A stretch of 23,889 nucleotides of DNA from CAZTXD01 sp964617995 (GTDB lineage: Bacteria; Actinomycetota; Acidimicrobiia; Spongiisociales; ZC4RG35): contig CAZTXD010000047.1 of NCBI GenBank assembly GCA_964617995.1, positions 1 to 23,889 on the forward strand. Reading direction: 5' to 3'. Below, piece by piece: positions 7,227-15,066 of this stretch (positions are counted from its first letter, which is position 1; the number at the start of each line of letters is the position of its first letter). The notes under the pieces are model-generated. The model saw only the letters and a program-made list of their open reading frames with translations. It was not told where the DNA came from and searched no databases. The position numbers were made by a program, and so were the translations under genes.

Positions 7227-8218
7227 GCCACCCACTCCGGCGGCGGAACCCAACAGGCGGCCTCCTGGCGGTCGTGGGTCCCCTCGGTGCGTACCGTCAA
7301 CGGTGGCATCAGCTCGCGGCATCGCTCCACCGCGTTGGGGCAGCGGGGATGGAACGGGCACCCGGTGGGCTGGCGGGCCGGGTCGGGCGGGGTTCCGGGG
7401 ATCTGACGCAGCGGTGGGCGCTCCCCACCCCGAACCGGCGGGACAGCGTCGAGGAGGCCGGCGGTGTAGGGGTGCTCGGGGCGGCGGAAGACCTGCCGGG
7501 TGGACCCGGACTCGACGATGTGGCCGCCGTACATCACCAGGATCCGCTCCGCCACCCGGGCCACCACCCCCAGGTCGTGGGTTATCCACATCACCGCCAT
7601 GCCCATTTCCCGTTGGAGGCCCCTCACCAGCGAGATGATCTGTTGTTGGATGGTGACGTCGAGGGCGGTGGTGGGCTCGTCGGCGATGAGCACCTTCGGC
7701 CGCAGCGCCAGAGCCATGGCGATCACGACCCGCTGGCGCATCCCCCCGGAGAACTCGTGGGGATAGGCGTCGACGGCCCGCTGCGGCAAGGGAATACCCA
7801 CCTCCTCCAGCACCTCCAGGGTCCGCTGCCTGGCTTCCCGCCGTGACCGGCCGTGGGCGACCAGAACCTCTCCGATCTGATCGCCGATGCGCATCAGCGG
7901 GTTCAGTGACGTCATCGGGTCCTGGTAGACCATCGCCAGCTCGGCGCCGCGGATCATCCGCCTCCGCTCCTCCGGCATCTCCAAGAGGTCGGAGCCCTCC
8001 AGCTCGACCCGGCCCTTCACCACCTCGGCCGGTGGCTGGGGATGGAGGCCCATCACCGACAGCATCGTCATCGACTTCCCGCATCCCGACTCCCCCACCA
8101 GTGCCACCGTCTCCCCGGCGAACACGTCGAAGTCGACGCCCCGCACCACCTCGGCCGGGCCGTCGGATAGGTGCAGGACGGTGGTGAGGTCGCGTACCGA
8201 CAGGACGGGCCCGGTCAC
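7223..8218 (-). CDS. Oligopeptide/dipeptide-type ABC importer ATPase (OppD-like)
   Basis: The 331-aa protein has Walker A GESGCGKS (42-49), Q-loop YQDPMTSLNP, signature FSGGMRQR, Walker B VLIADEPTTALD and H-loop THD. The C-terminal Opp/Dpp extension contains CPFHPRCPNAVERC. It forms the ATPase heterodimer with the downstream OppF-like subunit on the two permeases encoded earlier in the operon. The start is GTG at 8216-8218, overlapping the AnmK stop by 4 nt (GTGA); the upstream extension of this frame is antisense-like low-complexity sequence, so the GTG is preferred. It is unusual for an Opp ATPase gene to be separated from its permease genes by murQ and anmK. That arrangement supports a dedicated cell-wall-fragment transporter. 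Confidence 0.92.
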   Translation of the reverse strand: MTGPVLSVRDLTTVLHLSDGPAEVVRGVDFDVFAGETVALVGESGCGKSMTMLSVMGLHPQPPAEVVKGRVELEGSDLLEMPEERRRMIRGAELAMVYQDPMTSLNPLMRIGDQIGEVLVAHGRSRREARQRTLEVLEEVGIPLPQRAVDAYPHEFSGGMRQRVVIAMALALRPKVLIADEPTTALDVTIQQQIISLVRGLQREMGMAVMWITHDLGVVARVAERILVMYGGHIVESGSTRQVFRRPEHPYTAGLLDAVPPVRGGERPPLRQIPGTPPDPARQPTGCPFHPRCPNAVERCRELMPPLTVRTEGTHDRQEAACWVPPPEWVA

Positions 8219-9402
8219 GGTGCACCCTCGTCGATGATGATGAGCCTCTGGGGGCTGGTTTCCGACGTCTCGGGAAGGGCGAAACCTCCCCGCCCCGGCA
8301 GCAGCGCCCCCATGACGACGGGGTGGGAGGCGCCGGTCGCCGAGGGCAGGTTGCCCGCCACCCCGTGGACGGAGAGAAAACCGATCAGGGCGATGAAATA
8401 CGACTCCTTGGCGGCGGCGGGCACGCCGTAGTCGTCGATGGGCCGGATGGGAACACCGGGAAGCCGATCGGCCAGCATCCTCATCAGGGTGGGATTGTCG
8501 ACGCCGCCGCCGGCCGCCACCACCTCCTCGACCCCGTGCGCGCGGCAGGCGTCGGCGACGGTCTCTGCGGTGAGAGCGGTGGCGGTGGCAACCAGGTCGT
8601 CGTCGGCCACGTCTCCAACGTCCTCGGCGGCCTCCAGCAGGTAGGGAAGATGGAACAGCTCCTTGCCGGTCGTCTTGGGAGGGGGGAGCCGGTAGTAGGG
8701 CTCGTCCAAGAGCTGCTCCAGGAGCTTCCCATGGACCTGCCCCCGCGCTGCGATGGCTCCGTCCTCGTCGAAGGTGGCAGCACCGGAGGTGATGTGGGTG
8801 ACAGCGGCGTCGATGAGGGCGTTGGCGGGCCCGACGTCGTAGGCGAAGGGCTCCGATTCGGGACCCACCACGGTGATGTTGGAGATGCCCCCCAGGTTGA
8901 GCGACGCCTGCACCCTGTCGGTCCCTGCCAGCAGCAACACGTCGAACAGCCCGGCCAGGGGGGCTCCGTGACCGCCGGCGGCGACGTCGGCTACCCGCAG
9001 GTCGGCCACGACCGGAAGCCCGGTCTGCTCGGCGATCCACGCCGGCTGGCCGATCTGGAGCGTTCCGAGCACCTGTCCGTCCTCCACCCAGTGGAACAGG
9101 GTCTGGCCGGCGGAGACGACCAGGTCGGCGGCGGGAGCCAGCTCGGCCACGGCCCGCGCCGCGGCCGCTGCGAACGCCCGGCCCACCTCGTTGTCGAGGC
9201 GACACACCGTCTCGGCGGTCGTGGCGGCCGGCGGCAGCGCCCCGGCCAGTTGGCTCTGGAGGTCCTGGTCGTAGGGCACAGAGATCGCGCCCTGTGGCTG
9301 GAGCTCCACCGTGTCGCCTTCGAGCCGGAGCCGGGCGGCGGCGACGTCGATCCCGTCCATCGACGTTCCCGAGATCATTCCCACCACCGTCATCGCGCTC
9401 AT
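8215..9402 (-). CDS. anmK: Anhydro-N-acetylmuramic acid kinase
   Basis: The 395-aa protein matches AnmK in length and motifs: the N-terminal phosphate-binding GMISGTSMDGID (8-19), GGHGAPLAG, the LNLGGISNIT strand, YDVGPANALIDA, and the late GGGVDNPTLM segment. AnmK uses ATP and water to open the 1,6-anhydro ring and phosphorylate anhydro-MurNAc, giving MurNAc-6-phosphate in the cytoplasm. The product is the substrate of MurQ, encoded immediately upstream. The ATG at 9400-9402 overlaps the MurQ stop (ATGA). The presence of AnmK implies that the imported sugar arrives unphosphorylated and in the anhydro form (lytic transglycosylase product), consistent with an ABC importer instead of a PTS. Confidence in the identity is high. 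Confidence 0.95.
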   Translation of the reverse strand: MSAMTVVGMISGTSMDGIDVAAARLRLEGDTVELQPQGAISVPYDQDLQSQLAGALPPAATTAETVCRLDNEVGRAFAAAAARAVAELAPAADLVVSAGQTLFHWVEDGQVLGTLQIGQPAWIAEQTGLPVVADLRVADVAAGGHGAPLAGLFDVLLLAGTDRVQASLNLGGISNITVVGPESEPFAYDVGPANALIDAAVTHITSGAATFDEDGAIAARGQVHGKLLEQLLDEPYYRLPPPKTTGKELFHLPYLLEAAEDVGDVADDDLVATATALTAETVADACRAHGVEEVVAAGGGVDNPTLMRMLADRLPGVPIRPIDDYGVPAAAKESYFIALIGFLSVHGVAGNLPSATGASHPVVMGALLPGRGGFALPETSETSPQRLIIIDEGAP

Positions 9403-10292
9403 CGGGTCTCCTCCAGTGCGCTTCGTACATGCCCGTCGTGGGCGTCGAGGCGCCGCCGGGCTCCCTCGGCGTCGTCGCCGGTCAGGAGCATCAGCACCGC
9501 CACCTTGACGTCGCCGTCGGCCTGCACGAGGGCCGACTCGGCCGTATCCGCCTCCACGCCCGTGGCCTGGACCACGATGCGTCTCGCCCGGTCCCGCAGC
9601 TTCTGATTGGTGGCCCGCAGGTCGACCATCAGGTTCCCGAAGGTCTTGCCCGACCGCACCATGGAGATGGTGGAGATCATGTTGAGGATCACCTTCTGGG
9701 CGGTGCCGCTCTTGAGCCGGGTGGACCCGGCGATCACCTCCGGGCCCACCACCGCCTCGATGGGATGGTCGACGTGGCGGCTCAGCTCGGAGTCGGGGTT
9801 GGAAGCCACCCCGACGGTGACGGCGCCCCGCTCGCTCGCCCTCTTGACGGCGCCGATGGTGTAGGGGGTGCGGCCGGAGGCGGCCAGGCCCACCACCGCA
9901 TCCAGCTCGCTCACGTCGATCGAGTCCATGTCGGCGGCCCCGGCGGCGGCGTCGTCCTCCACCGCCTCCCGGGACACCAGGAAGGCGTCCGGTCCGCCCG
10001 CCATCACCCCGACAACACGGTCGGTGGTGAACGTCGGGGGACATTCGGCGGCGTCGAGGAGACCGAGACGGCCCGCGGTTCCCGCTCCCACGTAGATGAG
10101 GCGGCCGCCGCGGGTGAGCTGGCCGACGACGGCGTCGATGGCGGCGGTGATGGCGGGGGCGACGGCCGCCACGGCGTCGAGAGCCTGGCCCTGGTCGGCC
10201 GACATCAGCTCCACCAGCTCGGCGGTTGCCCGCAGGTCGAGGTCGGACAGCTCTGGGCGGTGCTGCTCGGTGAGGAGATGGGAGAGGTCCAT
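9399..10292 (-). CDS. murQ: N-acetylmuramic acid 6-phosphate etherase
   Basis: The 297-aa protein has the MurQ length and its SIS-fold signatures: RLIYVGAGTAGRLGLLDAAE, the catalytic-region ECPPTF, GRTPYTIGAVKRA, and EVIAGSTRLKSGTAQKVILN. MurQ cleaves the lactyl ether of MurNAc-6-phosphate, releasing D-lactate and GlcNAc-6-phosphate, which feeds amino-sugar metabolism; no nagA or nagB is present in this window. The start is ATG at 10290-10292, 5 nt after the upstream permease stop; it gives the usual N-terminus, so a longer in-frame extension is rejected. It is coupled downstream to anmK, whose product makes its substrate. Confidence in the identity is high. Confidence 0.95.
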   Translation of the reverse strand: MDLSHLLTEQHRPELSDLDLRATAELVELMSADQGQALDAVAAVAPAITAAIDAVVGQLTRGGRLIYVGAGTAGRLGLLDAAECPPTFTTDRVVGVMAGGPDAFLVSREAVEDDAAAGAADMDSIDVSELDAVVGLAASGRTPYTIGAVKRASERGAVTVGVASNPDSELSRHVDHPIEAVVGPEVIAGSTRLKSGTAQKVILNMISTISMVRSGKTFGNLMVDLRATNQKLRDRARRIVVQATGVEADTAESALVQADGDVKVAVLMLLTGDDAEGARRRLDAHDGHVRSALEETR

Positions 10293-10297
10293 GGAGG

Positions 10298-11188
10298 TCA
10301 GTCCTGTCGGGATCGGGTCGGGTCGAGCACGTCGCGCAGGCCGTCGCCCAGCAGGTTGAGACCCACCACCGCCACCACGATTGCCCCGGCCGGGGCCACC
10401 ATCTGCCACCACCCCCGGGCGAACAGGGTGCGGGCGTCGCTCACCATCAGCCCCAGGGACGGCTCCGGCGGCTGGGTGCCGAGACCGAGGAAGCTGAGGC
10501 TGGACTCGGTGAGGATCGCCCACGACAGGGCCAGGGCGATCTGGATGATGATGGGGGCGGTCACGTTGGGCAGGACGTGGCGGAACAGCAGCCGGCCCGG
10601 CCCGAAGCCGAGCACCCGCCCGGCTTTGACGAAGTCGGATTCGCGCACGGTGAGCACCGGGCCCCGCGCCACCCGAACGAATATGGGGGTGTAGACGACG
10701 GCGATGGCGATCACGGTGTTGACCCAGCCTCGCCCCAGGGCCGCCACGATGGTCAGGGCCAACAGGATGGCGGGGAAGGCGAACAGCATGTCGGTGCCGC
10801 GTCCGATGAGACGGTCGGTCCAGCCACCGAAGTACCCGGCGACGACCCCCGCCACCGACCCCACCAGCGCCGCCGCCGCCACCGCCAGGACCGCAACCCG
10901 CATCGACGCCAGCACCCCGGCCATGACCCGGGAGGTGATGTCCCGGCCGAACTGGTCGGTGCCCATCCAGTGCTCGGCTCCGGGCGGCGCGAACCGGGCC
11001 GCCGGGTCCTGGGCCAGCGGGGAGGCGGGGGTGATCCCCAGAACGGCGAGCAGGGAGACCACCGCCAGCAGGGCGACGATGACCAGTCCGACCATCCCGT
11101 TGGGGTTGCGCACCAGCTGGCGCATCCGCCTCCGGCCGCGTTCCGGTGGCGCCGCCGCCACCTCGGGCGCGGTGAGGGTTTGGGTCAT
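10298..11188 (-). CDS. Opp/Dpp-type ABC importer permease (OppC/DppC-like)
   Basis: The 296-aa integral membrane protein has a basic cytoplasmic N-terminus, a first helix at about 33-51, a periplasmic stretch containing HWMGTDQFGRDITSR typical of DppC/OppC, and about five further helices. The EAA loop that contacts the ATPase is around DFVKAGRVLGFGPGRLLFRHVLPN. It pairs with the upstream permease to form the translocation channel. The ATG at 11186-11188 overlaps the stop of that permease by 4 nt. murQ follows after 5 nt. The substrate is not readable from the sequence, but the operon points to muropeptides or anhydro-MurNAc. Confidence 0.92.
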   Translation of the reverse strand: MTQTLTAPEVAAAPPERGRRRMRQLVRNPNGMVGLVIVALLAVVSLLAVLGITPASPLAQDPAARFAPPGAEHWMGTDQFGRDITSRVMAGVLASMRVAVLAVAAAALVGSVAGVVAGYFGGWTDRLIGRGTDMLFAFPAILLALTIVAALGRGWVNTVIAIAVVYTPIFVRVARGPVLTVRESDFVKAGRVLGFGPGRLLFRHVLPNVTAPIIIQIALALSWAILTESSLSFLGLGTQPPEPSLGLMVSDARTLFARGWWQMVAPAGAIVVAVVGLNLLGDGLRDVLDPTRSRQD

Positions 11189-12141
11189 GTCAGCCTCACC
11201 CGGGGATCGATGCGGGCGTAGATCAGGTCGACCACCAGGTTGACCACCACGAACATGGCGGCGATCACCAGCACGGTGCTCTGCACCACGGCGAACTCGC
11301 GTTGGGCGAGGCCCGTGAGCACCAGCCGGCCCATGCCGGGCAGGGCGAATATCTCCTCGACGATGATCGTCCCGCCCAGCAGGTAGCCGAACTGGATGCC
11401 GACGATGGTGACGACTGGGATGAGCGAGTTGTGGAGGATGTGGCGGTACCGCACCCGGCGGTTGGTGAGGCCCTTGCCGCGGGCGGTGCGGGCGAAGTCC
11501 TGGGCGCTTGCCTCCAGGAAGGCGGAGCGGGTGGTACGCATGGCGGTGGCGGCGAGCGCCACCCCGAGAGTGATCGCCGGGTAGAGCTGCTGCTGGAGGT
11601 TGATCAAAGGCGCCTCCCAGATGTGCACGTAGGAGGCGGCGGAGGGGAAGTATCCGAAGCGGGCGGCGAGCACGGCGATGATGAACGCACCCAGCACGAA
11701 GTTGGGGATCCCCAGGCCGAGCAGGCCGAAGGTCTGCCCGGCGGTGTCGCGCAGCGTGTTGGGGCTGGAGCCGGCCATCACACCGATCGCCACTCCCACC
11801 ACCGACCCGATCAGGGTCGACAGGATCGCCAGCTCGATCGTCACCGGGAGGGCGTTGGCGATCAGCACCGACACGGGTCGGCCGCTGGTCACCGAAACTC
11901 CGAAGTTGCCCGACAGGACACTTCCCAGCCAGGTGAAGAACTGCACCACCAGCGGGCGGTCGAGTCCGTAGTACTGCTCGAGTGACGCCCGCTGGGTGGG
12001 CGTCAGCGCCCCCGCCTCGAGGCCGAGCCGGGCGGTGATCTCGTCCCCGGGCAGCACCCGTAAGAGCAGGAACACCAGCAGCGCCACTCCGAGGAGTGTC
12101 ACCACCGCCTCGGCCAGCCGCCGCAGCAGATATCCCCTCAT
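11185..12141 (-). CDS. Opp/Dpp-type ABC importer permease (OppB/DppB-like)
   Basis: The 318-aa membrane protein has the canonical DppB/OppB beginning (MRGYLLRRLAEAVVTLLGV with helix 1 at 9-28), an extracytoplasmic segment with ALTPTQRASLEQYYGLDRPL, and six predicted helices. The EAA loop is around DFARTARGKGLTNRRVRYRH, and the C-terminus DLIYARIDPRVRL is typical of the family. It forms the permease heterodimer with the next gene product. The start ATG (12139-12141) overlaps the stop of the serine hydrolase by 4 nt. The family call is secure; the cargo is inferred from context. Confidence 0.92.
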   Translation of the reverse strand: MRGYLLRRLAEAVVTLLGVALLVFLLLRVLPGDEITARLGLEAGALTPTQRASLEQYYGLDRPLVVQFFTWLGSVLSGNFGVSVTSGRPVSVLIANALPVTIELAILSTLIGSVVGVAIGVMAGSSPNTLRDTAGQTFGLLGLGIPNFVLGAFIIAVLAARFGYFPSAASYVHIWEAPLINLQQQLYPAITLGVALAATAMRTTRSAFLEASAQDFARTARGKGLTNRRVRYRHILHNSLIPVVTIVGIQFGYLLGGTIIVEEIFALPGMGRLVLTGLAQREFAVVQSTVLVIAAMFVVVNLVVDLIYARIDPRVRLT

Positions 12142-13325
12142 GGAGCCGAGCTCAGGGAAGCGACGACGGTGTTGTGGAAGCGGGCACGGAGGGAGTTGAC
12201 GGGCTTGTCTATGTCGACGTGGGGGTGGGTTGCGTTGGTGAGCAGCACCGCCACCATCTCCCGGTGGGGGTCGATCCAGATGGAGGTGCCGGTGAACCCG
12301 GTGTGCCCGAAGGCCGTCTCCGACAAGAGCTCACCCGACGGGCGTGGCGTCCACGGGGAGCGAGCCGGAGGGAAGAACCCGGCGTCGGCGCGGGCGAGCT
12401 CGTCGAGTCCGGGAGCCGACCGGTTCATGAGCTGCCAGCCGAGACCCCGTCGCCATCCCTGATCGAAGGTCGCCTGGTCGACGACGGCGGGCGACAGGAC
12501 CCGTCGCCCCTCCCATTCTCCCTGGTTGCGCCACATCTCGCCGAGCACCCCCAGATCGTATGCGTCCGAGAAGAGACCGGCGTGGGCGCTGACGCCGCCG
12601 AGGCCGTGATGGGTGTTGCCGTCGTTCACCTCACCGGGATGGAAGTCGGTGCGCCAACCGTCGAAGGTGAGCCCGGCCCATTCCGCCATGCGACGCTCGA
12701 AGGCGTTGCCGCGCTCGGTTACGGCGAAGAATTCCCCCGGACCCTGGGGGCGGTAGCCCGTGTGGGCCAGGCCCAGCGGCTCGAACACCAGCGCGGTGGC
12801 GAGTTCGTCCAGTTGCCCGTCCCCGGCCCGTTCCAGAGCCAGACCCAGGGTCATGAAGCCGATGTCGGAGTACTCGAAGCGGGTGCCGGGGCCTGTGGCC
12901 AGGCCGAGACGGTCGACGGCGGCCAGGACGGAGGCCCGGTCGTCGGCCTCGACGTAGAGCGGCCGCCACCCGGACAATCCGGAGGTGTGAGACAGAAGAC
13001 GCCGGAACGTGACACCGGCGGCGGCCAGGCTCGTCAGCTCGGGAAGGAATCGGGTGATCTCCTCGTCGAGCGACATCACACCCCGGTCGACCAGCGCCAG
13101 CGTCACGGTGGCTCCCACCAGGGGCTTCGTCAACGACGCCAGGTCGAAGACGGTTCCCGCGGTCATCGGCCGAGCCTCCGGTTCTGCGGAGGCGAGGCCG
13201 AAGGCCTGGTGGAAGGCCACCTCTCCCCGGTGGCGGACCAGGGCGACCGCTCCGGCGGTCACCCCGGTCTCCACGGCGGTCTCCAGGACCGCGGCGATCC
13301 TGTCCATGCCTACCCGATCCGCCAC
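12138..13325 (-). CDS. Beta-lactamase-fold serine hydrolase (candidate AmiE/YbbE-like MurNAc-peptide amidase)
   Basis: The 395-aa protein has the three class C / PBP-type active-site motifs: SLTK (S64, K67), Y152-S-D154, and H341-T-G343 in place of KTG. SHTSGLSGW (112-120) and the GGVSAHAGLFSDA region near 244 resemble the Bacillus YbbE/AmiE group of serine hydrolases, in which AmiE removes the peptide from MurNAc during muropeptide rescue. There is no signal peptide, so it probably acts in the cytoplasm on imported muropeptides. It sits between the binding protein and the permeases, with a 4-nt overlap into the OppB-like gene. GTG at 13325 is taken as the start; ATG at 13307 is a plausible alternative. 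The fold is certain; the amidase role is inferred from neighbours. Confidence 0.85.
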   Translation of the reverse strand: MADRVGMDRIAAVLETAVETGVTAGAVALVRHRGEVAFHQAFGLASAEPEARPMTAGTVFDLASLTKPLVGATVTLALVDRGVMSLDEEITRFLPELTSLAAAGVTFRRLLSHTSGLSGWRPLYVEADDRASVLAAVDRLGLATGPGTRFEYSDIGFMTLGLALERAGDGQLDELATALVFEPLGLAHTGYRPQGPGEFFAVTERGNAFERRMAEWAGLTFDGWRTDFHPGEVNDGNTHHGLGGVSAHAGLFSDAYDLGVLGEMWRNQGEWEGRRVLSPAVVDQATFDQGWRRGLGWQLMNRSAPGLDELARADAGFFPPARSPWTPRPSGELLSETAFGHTGFTGTSIWIDPHREMVAVLLTNATHPHVDIDKPVNSLRARFHNTVVASLSSAP

Positions 13326-13341
13326 CGCCGACGGGAGGCGC

Positions 13342-14967
13342 TCAGCCGGAGCCGAGCGTGGCCGCCCGCAGCGACTTCAGCGAGCCGGTGGGGTGGCTGA
13401 TGAATCCGCTCAGGTCGGGGGAGACGACCTGGTTACGGAACCCGCGGAACAGCCACACCCACGGCGACTCGTCGAGGAGGATCTCGGAGATCTCCTGGTA
13501 GATCGGCACCCGGGCGTCCTGGTCGGTGGTGGTCCGGCCTTCCTCGAACAGGGCGTCCAGCTCCGGCGAGTTGAAGCCGGCGACGTTCTGGAACACCGCG
13601 TCGGAGGTGAAGTAACGGACGTAGGTGTGGTGGGGGTCGGGACCGGATCCGTTCTCGGACAGGGCCGAGTCGAAATCCGCCTCCAGCCAGCGATCGACGT
13701 ACACGTTGGTCTCGAGTTGCTCGAGCTGCAGGTCGACGCCCACTTCGGCCAGCTGAGCCTGGAGGGCCTGGCCGATGTTGATGTTCACCTCGCTCTCGCC
13801 CCCGATGATGATCGTCTCGAAGGAGATCCCGTCGCCGTAGCCGGCGTCCTCGAGGAGCTGGCGGGAAAGGTCGGGATCGGGCCCGTCGCAGGGCAGGCCC
13901 TGCCACGGGTCGGTGGCGAAGGGACCCTCCACGTAGGGGCCGGTCTCCACCCCGAAGCCGAACAGGGCCGCTTCGATCAGCTGCTCACGATCGATTGCGC
14001 AGGCGATGGCCTGACGCACCTCCTTGACGTCGAGCGGCTCCCGGGAGCTGTTGAGGAAGAACGGGAAGTAGCCGAGGGCCGGGGCCTGCTCCACCGCCAG
14101 GGGGGCGGCGGCCTGCTCGATGACGGCCGGGTTGGTCATGACCCCCAGGTGCACCTCGCCCGCCTGGAGGGCCGCCAGCATCGACGTCTCTTCGGGGAGG
14201 ACCCGGATCGAGATCCCGTCGACGGCGGGGGCGCCACCCCAGTAGTCGGGGTTGGCGTCCAGCTCGACGGACTGTCCCTGCACCCAGTCATTGAAGGAGA
14301 ACGGTCCGGTTCCGTTGGGCTCGGTGCCGACGGTGTCGGCCTCGATGGCAGCGTCGGACATGATGGAAGTGTTCACCCGGGTGAGCACCGACGGCAATGT
14401 GGCGTTGGGCTCCGACAGCCCCAGCACGACGGTGGTGTCGTCGGGGGTGGTGATCTCGGCGATGGAGGCGATGAAGCTGCGCCCAACTGCTCCGGTCTCC
14501 TCGTCGAGGATCCGCTCCAGGGACGCCTGCACGTCGGCGGATGTGAAGGCGTCGCCGTCGTGGAAGGTGACTCCTTCCCTCAGGGTCAGGGTCAGCTCGG
14601 TGCCGTCCTCGCTGTACTCCCAGTCGGTGGCCAGCCCGGGCTGGATCTCCAGGCCGGCGTCCAGCTCGAAGAGGGTGTCGTACACCAGCTCCAGCGCGTC
14701 GATGGTCTGGAAGGCGGTGGCCAGGTGCGGGTCGAGGTTGTCGATGTCGCCGGTGCGGCCCACCACCAGCGTGCCTCCGTCGGCGGCTGGTTCGGTGGTC
14801 TCGGTGGGAGGTTCGGTCGTGTCGGTGCCGGGGCTGGTGGTCTCCGGCGCCGCTTGGGTGGTGTCGGGGGGTTCGGTGGTGTCGGTCCCGGTGGGGGGCG
14901 CGCACGCCGTCATCACCAGGAGGGCTGCCACCACTCCGATCAGCTTCCGTGAAAGTCGCAACTGCAT
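13342..14967 (-). CDS. Lipoprotein substrate-binding protein of the Opp/Dpp-type importer (SBP family 5)
   Basis: The 541-aa protein begins with a lipoprotein signal: LRLSRK, a hydrophobic core, and lipobox MTAC with the cysteine at about residue 22. A low-complexity Thr/Glu/Pro linker follows (about 24-62). The mature domain starts GGTLVVGRTGDIDNLDPH and carries the family-5 pattern throughout (for example LELVYDTLFEL and GTGPFSFNDW). It captures cargo outside the membrane and delivers it to the two permeases. ATG at 14967 is chosen because AGGAGAGG lies about 5 nt upstream; an in-frame TTG at 14985 is less likely. It is the first gene of the minus-strand operon, directly behind the twin operator. 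Related OppA/MppA proteins can bind murein tripeptide, so a cell-wall ligand is plausible but unproven. Confidence 0.93.
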   Translation of the reverse strand: MQLRLSRKLIGVVAALLVMTACAPPTGTDTTEPPDTTQAAPETTSPGTDTTEPPTETTEPAADGGTLVVGRTGDIDNLDPHLATAFQTIDALELVYDTLFELDAGLEIQPGLATDWEYSEDGTELTLTLREGVTFHDGDAFTSADVQASLERILDEETGAVGRSFIASIAEITTPDDTTVVLGLSEPNATLPSVLTRVNTSIMSDAAIEADTVGTEPNGTGPFSFNDWVQGQSVELDANPDYWGGAPAVDGISIRVLPEETSMLAALQAGEVHLGVMTNPAVIEQAAAPLAVEQAPALGYFPFFLNSSREPLDVKEVRQAIACAIDREQLIEAALFGFGVETGPYVEGPFATDPWQGLPCDGPDPDLSRQLLEDAGYGDGISFETIIIGGESEVNINIGQALQAQLAEVGVDLQLEQLETNVYVDRWLEADFDSALSENGSGPDPHHTYVRYFTSDAVFQNVAGFNSPELDALFEEGRTTTDQDARVPIYQEISEILLDESPWVWLFRGFRNQVVSPDLSGFISHPTGSLKSLRAATLGSG

Positions 14968-14984
14968 GATGCCTCTCCTGCTCA

Positions 14985-15013
14985 ACTGGTCTGGACCTTT
15001 GGTCTAGACCTTT
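14985..15013. promoter_or_regulatory. Twin DasR/NagR-like operator (two dre-type palindromes)
   Basis: Two 11-bp sites are visible: TGGTCTGGACC (14987-14997) and TGGTCTAGACC (15000-15010). The second contains the perfect palindrome GGTCTAGACC. Their centres are 13 bp apart. Both match the core of the DasR/NagR-type element (TGGTCTAGACCA). The second site covers the predicted minus-strand start point near 15010 and the first lies just downstream of it, so repression of the transport operon is expected. The likely binder is the GntR/UTRA protein at 16415-17158. Confidence 0.8.
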
Positions 15014-15021
15014 GCTACCCT
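14992..15021 (+). promoter_or_regulatory. Possible divergent promoter for the hydrolase-GNAT-GntR operon
   Basis: TGGACC (14992-14997) and TACCCT (15016-15021) are 18 bp apart on the plus strand. The -35 element overlaps operator site 1 and the spacer contains site 2, so the same repressor could control both directions. The -35 is only a moderate match. Confidence 0.4.
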
Positions 15022-15045
15022 AACTCCCGCTCGATACGGCGTCAA
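15017..15045 (-). promoter_or_regulatory. Promoter of the muropeptide transport/salvage operon
   Basis: On the minus strand, TTGACG (15040-15045) and TAGGGT (15017-15022) are separated by 17 bp, a good housekeeping-sigma match. Transcription would begin near 15010, at the edge of the perfect operator palindrome, about 43 nt before the ATG at 14967. Confidence 0.65.
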
Positions 15046-15066
15046 CGGCCGCCGGAGGTTTTCAGC

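Noticed and set aside
13009..14952. 647-codon plus-strand open frame opposite the binding protein
   Set aside because: It is a low-complexity shadow of the minus-strand gene, which has a lipobox and family motifs.
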